Positions 55,895 through 64,000 of a stretch of 64,000 bases of DNA are shown here, one piece after another. The notes beneath the pieces are model-generated. The model searched no databases, had not been told where the DNA came from, and saw only the letters and a list, made by a program, of their open reading frames with translations. The stretch comes from Clostridium bovifaecis. GTDB lineage: Bacteria; Bacillota; Clostridia; Clostridiales; Clostridiaceae. Each line of letters begins with the position of its first letter. The first letter of the stretch is position 1. A program made the position numbers and the translations under genes. The DNA lies in NCBI GenBank assembly GCA_009738435.1, contig CP046522.1:961249-1025248 (forward strand), given 5' to 3'.

Positions 55895-56398
55895 TTATTT
55901 TTTCAACAAACTTTTTGAGGATGTTTCTAAGAATTTTTGAAAATCAGTCAAATCCCAAGTTCCAACCATATCAGAAATTCTATGAAGAGTTTTTAAAAAT
56001 GTTTCAATTTCTTCATGTTCAAAATGCTCAAAGAGGCCCATAAATTCAAAAGCATATTTAGTGCCAACACTTTTATCTAAAACCGCTTTACCTTCATCAG
56101 TTATGTAAATTTTAATTGTTCTGCTGTTGTTTAAGTATTTGTGTTTTTTAACATAGCCTTTTTTTTCTAATCTGCTTATAAGAGCTGAAGTAGTAGACTT
56201 ATTCCAAAGGGCGATATTACCGAGCTCCTCTAAGGTTAAACCATCGTCAAGATGCAATATCCATAGGGCATGCTGTTGAGCATGAGTAAGTCCAGCTTCT
56301 TTAGCAACATCCTCCCAGTTCTTTTCTAAATTCATGTATGTAGCTCTTATTAAGTTTAGAAACATATTAAAGTAGTAGTCTTTTTCTCTTTTATCCAT
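55895..56398 (-). CDS. MarR-family transcriptional regulator
   Basis: A 167-residue MarR protein. The winged helix covers AQQHALWILHLDDGLTLEELGN, the recognition helix WNKSTTSALISRLEKKGYVK and the wing YLNNSRTIKIYITDEGKAV. It should be a dimer released from DNA by a small aromatic or other ligand. It lies upstream of the ene-reductase on the same strand with two matching palindromes in the gap, so the reductase is the likely target. An AGGAGAT site precedes the ATG. Confidence 0.88.
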   Translation of the reverse strand: MDKREKDYYFNMFLNLIRATYMNLEKNWEDVAKEAGLTHAQQHALWILHLDDGLTLEELGNIALWNKSTTSALISRLEKKGYVKKHKYLNNSRTIKIYITDEGKAVLDKSVGTKYAFEFMGLFEHFEHEEIETFLKTLHRISDMVGTWDLTDFQKFLETSSKSLLKK

Positions 56399-56694
56399 AA
56401 CTTATCTCCTTAAGATGCATTACTATACAAAAATATTAATTAATTTTATTATAACAATTTTATTAAGATAATCTAGTTTGGGATTATCTGTTTTCTTAAA
56501 TATATCATATAGGTTAAAAGAATTATAGTGCATATAAGATAACCACCTTTTTTAATTTGTACTAACAGTTAGAAAATGTTTTGTAAAGGTTTACTTTCCT
56601 AGAGGTTATATTAGTTTTGCCGGATAGACATTAAGTATTAAGAAGTTACAATTAAGATATAGGTATAATTAATAAATTAATGGGGGGAAGGAAG

Positions 56695-57743
56695 ATGAAA
56701 AAATTTATATCAACAATGTTATTAACTTCAATGATAGGCATGAGTTTAATTGGCTGTGGTTCTAAAGAGGCTAGCAGCAATGATGCTAAAAATTCTGACA
56801 GCAAGGAATTGACCGTTTATACTGCTCGTAGTGAGAGCTTAAATAATCTAGTTATTAGCAACTTTGAAAAAGATACAGGAATTAAAGTGAATCTTGTTGT
56901 AGCAGGAACAGGAGAGCTTCAAAAACGTGTAACTTCAGAAAAGGATAATCCTTTAGGTGACATACTATGGGCTGCTGATGAGACAATGTTGTCCTCCTCT
57001 AAAGATTTGTTCATGGAATATGTTTCACCAGAAGACGTTAATATGGGAGATAAGTTTAAAAATAAGAGTGGATATTTTACACCTTGTTTTGCAGATCCAA
57101 CAGTGTTTATAGTAAATAAAAATTTAATAGGAGATATAAAGATTGAAGGGTTTGAAGACTTATTAAATCCAGCTTTAAAAGGAAAAATTGCATTTGGAGA
57201 TCCAGCTAGCTCAAGCTCTGCATTCCAATCGCTTATGGCTATGCTCTATGCTATGGGTAAAGATGGGAATCCTATGTCTGATGAGGCTTGGGATTTTGTA
57301 GATAAGTTTTTGGCTAATCTAGATGGAAAGATGGCAAGCAGTTCTGGACAACTTCATAAGAGTGTTGCTGATGGTGAATACCCAGTAGGATTAACTTGGG
57401 AAGATCCAGTAGCTAATTACATTAAAAATGGTGCCCCTGTAGAAGTAGTATTTCCAAAAGAAGGAGCTATTTTCCCAGGAGAATCTGTGCAAATAATAAA
57501 AACTGCAAAAATCCGGAAAATGCGAAAAAATTTGTTGACTATTTACTTTCCGAAAAAGTACAAAATGCAGTAGGAACTGAATTAACTGTACGTCCTCTTA
57601 GAAAAGATGCCAAACTTGCATCATATATGACTTCATTAGATAAAATTAAGATTTCTCCTAATTACAATGAAAAATGGGTAACCGAAAATAAAAATGGGGT
57701 AACAGCTAAGTTTAATGAGCATCTTGAAAAATCAAGAAAATAA
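56695..57743 (+). CDS. ABC transporter substrate-binding lipoprotein, iron/phosphonate type (one apparent frameshift)
   Basis: A binding protein of 349 residues after correction, with lipobox SLIGC near residue 19. The mature part (LTVYTARSESLNNLVISNFE, NPLGDILWAADETML) is that of Fe3+-binding or 2-aminoethylphosphonate-binding family proteins. The frame stops at 57573 after a run of five A (57507-57511); one more A gives AKNPENAKKFVDYLLSEKVQ and an end at 57743. The start at 56695 has a GGGGGAAGG site. It heads a binding protein, ATPase, permease set followed by a two-component system. Confidence 0.85.
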
Positions 57744-57834
57744 TTATATTTGTGCAATTTTATAAAAGAGTGTTTCACATAAGAAATACTCTTTTGTAAA
57801 ATATTGAAAACACAAGAAAGGTAGGATTAATGTT

Positions 57835-58932
57835 ATGGGTGTTAATATAGATGTTGATAGGGTTATAAAAAAATATGGAAATGATGTGATTATTAAAGGA
57901 TTATCACTTAAAATTAATCCAGGAGAACTTTTCACTTTACTTGGTCCATCAGGTTGTGGGAAAACTACCTTATTACGCATGATAATAGGCTTTAATTCTA
58001 TTGATGGTGGAGAAATTAAGGTTGATAATAAAATTATAAATAATATTCCTACTGAAAAAAGAAATATGGGGATGGTATTTCAAAACTATGCTATCTTTCC
58101 TCACATGTCTGTTAAAGATAATGTAGCTTTTGGATTAAAAAATCGTAAAGTCCCTAAAGACGAAATAGAAAAACGAGTAGATGAAATATTAAAGGTAGTG
58201 AAAATAGATCATTTAAAAGATAGGATGCCAGCAAATCTTTCAGGTGGACAGCAGCAGCGTGTAGCTTTAGCTAGGGCTATTGTAATTCAACCAGAGGTAT
58301 TACTTATGGATGAACCCTTATCAAATCTTGATGCCAAACTGAGAGTGGAAATGAGAAATGCGGTAAAGAGAATACAAAATAAAATTGGCATAACTACAGT
58401 ATATGTAACACATGATCAAGAGGAAGCTCTTGCTATATCTGATAGAATAGCTGTAATGAATGGGGGCGTAATACAACAAATAGGCAAGCCAAAGCAGATA
58501 TATCAACGTCCTGCTAATATTTTTGTATCTACATTTATTGGTTTATCAAATATAATAGAAGCTTTTATCAAATTTGATGATAATGGAGATAAATGGATTA
58601 ATTTTAACAAAGATTATCAAGTAAAAATGGATAATGTTTCAGATGATGTAATAAATGGAGAGAAGATTTTGGTATCTGTCCGTCCTGAAGAATTTATCAT
58701 TAATAGAGATGGAAAAGGACTAAAGGCAATTATAAAAAGTAGTGTATTCTTAGGATTAACTACTCACTATTTTATTGAATTAGATAATGGACAAGAGGTA
58801 GAAGTTATACAAAATTCGGATGTAGAAGATATTATACCAAATGAAACTGTTGTAAATCTAACAATTGATGGCAGAAAAATAAATGTTTTTAATTATGAAA
58901 GTAAATGCACTTTAATTAAAGAGGTGATATAA
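57835..58932 (+). CDS. ABC transporter ATP-binding protein, iron/phosphonate/spermidine type
   Basis: A 365-residue ATPase. Walker A GPSGCGKTT, the signature LSGGQQQRVALARA, Walker B LLMDEPLSNLD and the switch histidine YVTHDQEEA are complete. A C-terminal TOBE-like domain follows (residues about 280-360). It powers the import of the ligand bound by the upstream lipoprotein. The stop is directly followed by the ATG of the permease gene. Confidence 0.92.
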   Translation: MGVNIDVDRVIKKYGNDVIIKGLSLKINPGELFTLLGPSGCGKTTLLRMIIGFNSIDGGEIKVDNKIINNIPTEKRNMGMVFQNYAIFPHMSVKDNVAFGLKNRKVPKDEIEKRVDEILKVVKIDHLKDRMPANLSGGQQQRVALARAIVIQPEVLLMDEPLSNLDAKLRVEMRNAVKRIQNKIGITTVYVTHDQEEALAISDRIAVMNGGVIQQIGKPKQIYQRPANIFVSTFIGLSNIIEAFIKFDDNGDKWINFNKDYQVKMDNVSDDVINGEKILVSVRPEEFIINRDGKGLKAIIKSSVFLGLTTHYFIELDNGQEVEVIQNSDVEDIIPNETVVNLTIDGRKINVFNYESKCTLIKEVI

Positions 58933-60594
58933 ATGGAGTCCATAAATAAGAAAGGTCATAATATATGGACCACATTGACCTTAATAATTCTAGCTATATT
59001 TGCGTTATTTATTGCTTATCCTTTGATATTAGTTCTTTATAAAAGTTTTATAGATCCAGAGTCAGGTGTCTTAACTTTAAGCTATTTTACAAAATTCTTT
59101 TCTAAAAGATTTTATTGGAGCACATTAGTAAATAGTTTTGAAGTAACTATTTGCACCACATTACTTTCTGTAATAATAGGGCTGCCTATGGCTTATATAA
59201 TGAAGAAGGTTAAAATAAAAGGTAGTGGACTATTAAGCATTTTAATCGTTATATCATATCTCTCTCCACCATTTATAGGAGCGTATGCTTGGATTCAACT
59301 GTTAGGCAGAAATGGGGCTTTAACTAATATAATTAATTCAATATTTCATGTGAAAATGAATGGTATATATGGATTCTCAGGTATTGTTCTTGTATTTACA
59401 CTACAATCATATCCATTGGTTTATATGTATATTACAGGAGCATTAAAAAACTTAGATAATTCATTAAATGAAGCAGCAGAGAGTTTGGGGTGTACAGGAA
59501 TAAATCGTGTCATAAAAATTATTATGCCTTTAATTATGCCAACTATGTTTGCTAGCTCTTTATTGGTATTTATGAGGGTGTTTGCAGACTTTGGTACGCC
59601 TATGCTTATAGGAGAAGGTTTTAAAACGATCCCAGTGCTTATATATACCCAATTTATGAGCGAAGTAGGTGGTGATGATGGTTTTGCGGCAGCCCTTTGT
59701 GTCATTGTAATAATTGTAACTATATTACTATTTTTCTTACAAAGATTCATGGCAAATCGTAACACGTACTCTATGTCTGCATTAAAACCTATGGAAGCTA
59801 AAAAAGAAAAGGGATTAAAAAATATAGCTCATGTTTTTGTATATTTTGTGGCATTTCTTTCAATAATACCACAAATTGTAGTAATATATACATCCTTCTT
59901 GAACAATAATGGAGGGCAAGTGTTTACAAAGGGATTCTCATTGAAAAGTTACAAAGCTACATTGCTTGCAAAAGATAACTCTGTCATAAGAAATACTTAC
60001 TTATTTGGTTTAGCTGCTATAGCTATTATTGTAATATTAGGAGTTTTAATATCATACCTAACTGTGCGAAAGAAAAATTTCTTTACTCATTTGCTAGACA
60101 CACTTACAATGTTCCCATATATAATACCTGGTTCAGTTTTGGGTATTTCATTTCTGTTTGGTTTTAACCGTAAGCCATTATTATTAAGTGGTACCGCTGT
60201 TATCATGATCGTTGCTTTTTCTATTAGGAGAATGCCTTATACTATTCGTTCGAGTACAGCTATAATAGGCCAAATCAGTCCTAGTGTAGAGGAAGCGGCA
60301 ATAAGCCTTGGAGCATCAGAGATGAAGTCTTTTACCAAGGTAACAGTGCCTATGATGCTGCCAGGAGTGCTTGCGGGTGCTATCATGAGTTGGATAACTG
60401 TAATTAGTGAATTAAGTTCTTCGATTATATTGTATACTACTAATACAAAAACACTTACTGTTTCAATATATACAGAAGTTATTCGTGGTAATTATGGCAA
60501 TGCATCTGCCTATTCTACTATACTAACTCTCACAGCTGTAACATCATTGATGTTGTTCTTTAAAATATCTGGTAAGAAAGAAGTAAGTATTTAA
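58933..60594 (+). CDS. ABC transporter permease, two fused domains
   Basis: A 553-residue permease with about 12 membrane helices in two homologous halves. Each has an EAA loop: LNEAAESLGCTGINRVIKII (about residue 180) and EEAAISLGASEMKSFTKVTV (about 460). Fused double permeases are normal for the Fe3+ (FbpB-like) and phosphonate families. Adjacent to the ATPase gene with an AGAGGTG site. Ligand not determined. Confidence 0.92.
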   Translation: MESINKKGHNIWTTLTLIILAIFALFIAYPLILVLYKSFIDPESGVLTLSYFTKFFSKRFYWSTLVNSFEVTICTTLLSVIIGLPMAYIMKKVKIKGSGLLSILIVISYLSPPFIGAYAWIQLLGRNGALTNIINSIFHVKMNGIYGFSGIVLVFTLQSYPLVYMYITGALKNLDNSLNEAAESLGCTGINRVIKIIMPLIMPTMFASSLLVFMRVFADFGTPMLIGEGFKTIPVLIYTQFMSEVGGDDGFAAALCVIVIIVTILLFFLQRFMANRNTYSMSALKPMEAKKEKGLKNIAHVFVYFVAFLSIIPQIVVIYTSFLNNNGGQVFTKGFSLKSYKATLLAKDNSVIRNTYLFGLAAIAIIVILGVLISYLTVRKKNFFTHLLDTLTMFPYIIPGSVLGISFLFGFNRKPLLLSGTAVIMIVAFSIRRMPYTIRSSTAIIGQISPSVEEAAISLGASEMKSFTKVTVPMMLPGVLAGAIMSWITVISELSSSIILYTTNTKTLTVSIYTEVIRGNYGNASAYSTILTLTAVTSLMLFFKISGKKEVSI

Positions 60595-60612
60595 TACCAT
60601 TGAGAAAAAATG

Positions 60613-60640
60613 ATAGGCCTCCAAATAAATGGAGTCCTAT
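60613..60640 (+). terminator. Terminator after the ABC transporter operon
   Basis: Arms ATAGGCCTCCA and TGGAGTCCTAT with one mismatch and a 6-base loop, followed by TATTATTATA. Confidence 0.6.
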
Positions 60641-60773
60641 TATTATATAAAGGCTAGACATGAATAAGTAATCAATATTTTTACGCCTATTAATGGTATA
60701 ATTTACATAAGACATAGAAATACTTGGAGCTTTTTTGCTTTTCAATAAATCTAAAGTGCTTGTAGGTGAATAT

Positions 60774-62495
60774 ATGACTAAATACTCGAAGTTTAAAGAT
60801 TATATGAGAAATTCATTTATGCAATATGCCTTAATACTAATTTCTTTCATATTCATACTATTTATTATCTCAATGGTTGTAAATTTAAAATTATTTGCTA
60901 TTAAAACTAATAAATCATCTAATGAGAAAGTAAGTGCTTTTTTTGAAAATCAATACGATATATACTATAAAAATATAGGGGAGCTGTCACAAAATAATAT
61001 TATAAAAGAATTTGTACTTAATAAAAAGAATAGTACAGATGCTTTTACCTTATTATATAACTTTTCAAATAGCCAAGGCATCAAATCTAACTTTGTGCTT
61101 TTAGATAAAGATGAAAGTATTAAGGCTACTAACTTATATAAAGCAAATTGCGGAAGCTTTACTAATAGCATTGAAGTTAAAAATATCATAAATAAATTGA
61201 AAAAGGAAAAAGATAAGATACTAACTACTACAAATAGAGCTCAGTACAATAACGGACAAAGGTCTAATTATATCTTTGCTAAATGTATAGCAGATAATGA
61301 TGTTATCATAGGATACTTAATGCTCCAGCTTAGAGAAACAGATTTAAATAATATTATACTAAATACAGATGCTGATATCATTAGTATAACTGATAATTTT
61401 GATAACGTAATATATTCTAATAACAACAATATAGTTAATTCTATTGGGAAATATAATCCTGATATGAATTCAAGTAACATTGCTTACATTAACGGAAAAG
61501 CTTATTACACTACTATAAATGACAATATAAAAAGTAATATAAAAGTAATAACAATGACATCTATTGCTATGCAGCAAAAATTCTTGATTTTTGGAATAAC
61601 AATCATTTTCATTATCGGATTTTTTGTAATTATTTTAGTAATTTTTTTAGCTAATAAAATGACTAATAAAAATATTAATGCAATTAATACACTATTAGAA
61701 GCCATAGATAAATGTGCTAATGAAAATCTGCAATATAGAATAGATTTAGATACTTTTGAAGAGTTTAAAATTCTCTATGATAAATTCAACAATATGATGA
61801 CAAAAGTGGAATATTTAATTAATAAAAATAAGGAAATTTCTGAAAGAAAACGCATAATGGAAATAAAACATTTAGAAGGACAATTAAATCCTCATTTTGT
61901 ATTTAATGTACTAGAAACTTTGCATTACGAAATACTTTTAAATCCTCAAGAGGCTTCAAAAATGCTAGTTTCCTTTGCAAAATTGATGAGGTATAGCATT
62001 AATTACGGCAGTACTGAAGTTGAACTGAAAATAGATATTGAATATGTAAGTAATTATTTGATGTTACAGAAGATTCGTTATAATAAGCGGCTAGAATATT
62101 ATATTAACATAGATGAAAAGTTGATGAAATGCAAGATACCTAAACTTATCATACAACCTATAGTAGAAAATAGTTTGGTACATGGTATGAAGGATTCTTC
62201 TCCACTCACAGTAAATATAACAGGTGAAATAGTAGAAAATAAAATTGAACTTTCTATTGAAGATGATGGACAAGGAATAGAAAAAAAGGAGATGCAAAAG
62301 CTTCTAAATATATTAAATGATGAGTACGCTATGCCTGAGCATATAGGATTATATAATGTGAATCGAGCAATTAAACTAATGTATGGAGACATATACGGTT
62401 TAGATATATACAGCAAACATAGCTCGGGAACAAAAATAGTTTTAAAAATTCCAATAGTAGAAGGTGAGGATAATGTATACAATTTTAGTTGTTGA
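60774..62495 (+). CDS. YesM-type sensor histidine kinase
   Basis: A 573-residue membrane kinase. Helices at about residues 14-38 and 266-292 enclose an external sensor domain of about 230 residues; then a HAMP linker, the His_kinase motif LEGQLNPHFVFNVLETLHYE with the phospho-histidine, and an ATP-binding domain (IVENSLVHGMKD, DDGQGI, GLYNVNRAI). In this family the sensor often reads the state of a neighbouring ABC importer, here just upstream. The start at 60774 follows TAGGTG; a TTG at 60735 is possible. Confidence 0.9.
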   Translation: MTKYSKFKDYMRNSFMQYALILISFIFILFIISMVVNLKLFAIKTNKSSNEKVSAFFENQYDIYYKNIGELSQNNIIKEFVLNKKNSTDAFTLLYNFSNSQGIKSNFVLLDKDESIKATNLYKANCGSFTNSIEVKNIINKLKKEKDKILTTTNRAQYNNGQRSNYIFAKCIADNDVIIGYLMLQLRETDLNNIILNTDADIISITDNFDNVIYSNNNNIVNSIGKYNPDMNSSNIAYINGKAYYTTINDNIKSNIKVITMTSIAMQQKFLIFGITIIFIIGFFVIILVIFLANKMTNKNINAINTLLEAIDKCANENLQYRIDLDTFEEFKILYDKFNNMMTKVEYLINKNKEISERKRIMEIKHLEGQLNPHFVFNVLETLHYEILLNPQEASKMLVSFAKLMRYSINYGSTEVELKIDIEYVSNYLMLQKIRYNKRLEYYINIDEKLMKCKIPKLIIQPIVENSLVHGMKDSSPLTVNITGEIVENKIELSIEDDGQGIEKKEMQKLLNILNDEYAMPEHIGLYNVNRAIKLMYGDIYGLDIYSKHSSGTKIVLKIPIVEGEDNVYNFSC

Positions 62496-63273
62496 GGATG
62501 AAGATATAATAAGAAAAGGCTTAATTTACATGATAGATTGGTTGAAAGTAAATTGCGTTGTAGCAGGTGAGGCTAGTAATGGACAAGAAGGCATAAACAG
62601 GATTAAAGAAATTAAGCCCGACATTGTAATTACAGATGTAAAAATGCCATTTAAAGATGGAATTCAAATGCTGGAAGAAACTATAGCTGAATACGATTAC
62701 GAAGCCATAATAATTTCAGGATATAGTGAATTCGAGTATGCCAAAAAGGCTATAAAGTTAAATGTTACAGAATATCTATTGAAGCCTATAGACTTTGAAT
62801 ATCTTTACACCACTATTCAAAAACTAACAGAAAAAATTCAGTCTAAGTATAAAATTAAAGAGGTTATGAAAAAGGTTAATATGAAGAATGAAGTTAAAAT
62901 ATTTGAGTCTTCAAAAATTTTAGATATAAGTTATTATGAAAAGCAAACATTTAGAACAAAGTATGTAAGAAAAATGCTTGATTTCATTAAAACAAAATAT
63001 AGATATAAGATATCCCTAGAAGATTTAAGCAGAGAAATTAATATTTCTTCTGCTTATCTTAATACCAAATTTAAAGAAGAAACCTCTTACACTTTTAACG
63101 ATTTTTTAAATCGCTATCGAATTTTGCAATCTGTTATGTTATTGAAACAAGGAGATTTAAAGGTTTACGAAATTGCAGAAGAGGTTGGATTTAAAGATTA
63201 TAAATATTTTATTGAAGTATTTAAAAAATATATAGGATATTCTCCAAGTAAGTTTTTAAATATGAACAGCTGA
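62473..63273 (+). CDS. YesN/AraC-type response regulator
   Basis: A 266-residue regulator. The receiver domain (residues 1-120) has the acidic pocket VVEDED, the phospho-aspartate in PDIVITDVKMPFKDG and the lysine in YLLKPIDF. The C-terminal AraC domain has both helix-turn-helix units (YKISLEDLSREINISSAYLN and VYEIAEEVGFKDYKYFIEVF). It overlaps the kinase gene end by 23 bases with an AAGGTGAGG site. A likely target is the ABC transporter promoter near 56600 (inference). Confidence 0.92.
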   Translation: MYTILVVEDEDIIRKGLIYMIDWLKVNCVVAGEASNGQEGINRIKEIKPDIVITDVKMPFKDGIQMLEETIAEYDYEAIIISGYSEFEYAKKAIKLNVTEYLLKPIDFEYLYTTIQKLTEKIQSKYKIKEVMKKVNMKNEVKIFESSKILDISYYEKQTFRTKYVRKMLDFIKTKYRYKISLEDLSREINISSAYLNTKFKEETSYTFNDFLNRYRILQSVMLLKQGDLKVYEIAEEVGFKDYKYFIEVFKKYIGYSPSKFLNMNS

Positions 63274-63325
63274 TAGAATTTAAAGAACTCTGTGGACAGC
63301 AAGGAGCAGCTAATAAAAGCTATTT

Positions 63326-63364
63326 TAAAGGTATAGTTTTTAGTGAAGAAAACTATACCTTTTA
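63326..63364 (+). terminator. Terminator after the two-component system
   Basis: Arms AAAGGTATAGTTTT and AAAACTATACCTTTT, loop about 8 bases, T run at the end of the second arm. Confidence 0.8.
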
Positions 63365-63393
63365 TCGCTATAATACTATATTTATAGCAGGAA

Positions 63394-63831
63394 TTATGAA
63401 GGGTTTTTAGATTGTTTATATATAACTCTAGGATTTCCAGTAGTTTTAAGATGGAGCTTTTCTTTTTTTAACTTCATTTCAATAGACTTAGTTTCATGGA
63501 ATTGATGTTTATAAATTTTGACGTCTTCAAGGAATGTTTTATGTTTTGAGATATCAATCCGTTCTTCGCTGATAGGGATTCGAATAGTATCTATACAATT
63601 GCTTATCTTGCCTTGAAACTCTGGATCTAAAGGTTTTTTTTGAATAACAAGTTCTTCACGAATTATGGGAACTGTAATGGTTTTTTCCTCTGTCAAAATC
63701 TCTTTATGCACTGTCACCTCGCTTATTTTCATTTGTTTTTTTTGAATCTTAAATTGCTCTTCTCTAAGTTGGAGATTAAATTTGCTATCAGCAGTATAAA
63801 TGGCTCGTTCAAACCTGTTGTCCTCATTCAT
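63394..63831 (-). CDS. DUF2382 (YsnF/AvaK-type) stress-associated protein
   Basis: A 145-residue protein with the DUF2382 repeat-like strands: ISEVTVHKEILTEEKTITVP and IRIPISEERIDISKHKTFLE. Members are often induced by stress, but function is not known. The N-terminal PRC-barrel found in some relatives is absent. AGGAT precedes the ATG. The partial gene upstream on the same strand may be related, since such genes often occur in pairs. Confidence 0.8.
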   Translation of the reverse strand: MNEDNRFERAIYTADSKFNLQLREEQFKIQKKQMKISEVTVHKEILTEEKTITVPIIREELVIQKKPLDPEFQGKISNCIDTIRIPISEERIDISKHKTFLEDVKIYKHQFHETKSIEMKLKKEKLHLKTTGNPRVIYKQSKNPS

Positions 63832-63903
63832 TTTTTATCCTCCAAATTTTTAAAATAGTATAGGTTAAAATACGAAGATATAAAATCATTACTTCGGATG
63901 GTT

Positions 63904-63946
63904 AAAAAAAACACCTCACAAGTCATATTACGAAATGGGAGGTGTT
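63904..63946 (-). terminator. Terminator of the gene entering from the right edge
   Basis: On the minus strand AACACCTC and GAGGTGTT pair around 21 bases and seven more T follow. Confidence 0.8.
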
Positions 63947-63965
63947 ACTCAATTATATCCATATA

Positions 63966-64000
63966 TTAACGCTCTTCTTCAGCTGTTTCGTCAGAAACAA
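63966..64000 (-). CDS. C-terminal end of a gene cut by the window edge
   Basis: The minus-strand frame reads VSDETAEEER and a stop at 63966, followed by a good terminator. Too short to identify. Acidic tails of this kind occur in DUF2382 proteins, but this is a guess from the neighbour. Confidence 0.45.
   Translation of the reverse strand, partial: VSDETAEEER

Noticed and set aside
1..64000. Prophage, IS element or integrative element
   Set aside because: No transposase, integrase, phage structural gene, or terminal inverted repeats with target duplication were found.

Overview
The window is AT-rich DNA from a low-GC, spore-forming, anaerobic Firmicute, most likely Clostridium in the broad sense. 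This rests on T-box leaders, GatCAB with an archaeal-type AspRS, tRNA genes with encoded CCA, GGAGG-type ribosome binding sites, sigma-54 regulators and ferredoxin- or ene-reductase-type enzymes. I see no phage, IS element, CRISPR array or rRNA.

Layout. (1) 1-9.2 kb: an AI-2 uptake and processing locus. A cupin gene, lsrK and lsrR run leftward; lsrA, lsrC, lsrD, lsrB and lsrF run rightward. (2) 9.3-15.3 kb: mscL, DUF3243, a LysM protein, a YetF-like protein, a six-repeat PLL-type lectin, and an SPFH/ribbon-helix-helix gene pair behind a palindromic operator. (3) 15.3-21.3 kb: a T-box-controlled brnQ, a decayed stretch with gene remnants, a macrodomain protein, a CoA-transferase, a peroxiredoxin and three tRNAs. 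(4) 21.4-26.4 kb, leftward: aspS-gatC-gatA-gatB, the tRNA-dependent amidation operon, behind a T-box with overlapping Asn and Glu codons. (5) 29.5-36.9 kb: the acetoin dehydrogenase locus acoR and acoABCL with a sigma-54 promoter. (6) 37.1-46.4 kb: a second sigma-54 activator, two palindromic activator sites, a near-consensus -24/-12 promoter, and seven genes: cysteine desulfidase-like, ATC-hydrolase-like, an Nramp-fold transporter without the metal motifs, an SDR, a fumarate-reductase-like flavoprotein, a 2Fe-2S protein and an M20 amidohydrolase. This is the best candidate for an undescribed system; I read it as a sulfur amino-acid-derivative catabolic module. (7) 46.8-56.4 kb: a PucR regulator, a membrane-anchored hydrolase, selU/mnmH, NudC, and a MarR-controlled ene-reductase. 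(8) 56.7-64 kb: an ABC importer with a YesM/YesN-type two-component system, then DUF2382 proteins.

Quality warning. At least ten reading-frame breaks were found (lsrD, a GNAT gene, gatA, acoR, a small aco gene twice, a GGDEF fragment, a hydrolase, the ene-reductase and an ABC binding protein). Each is repaired by adding one base, mostly in a run of 5 to 8 identical bases. This looks like homopolymer under-calling rather than biology. Such genes are annotated at full length with the break noted.
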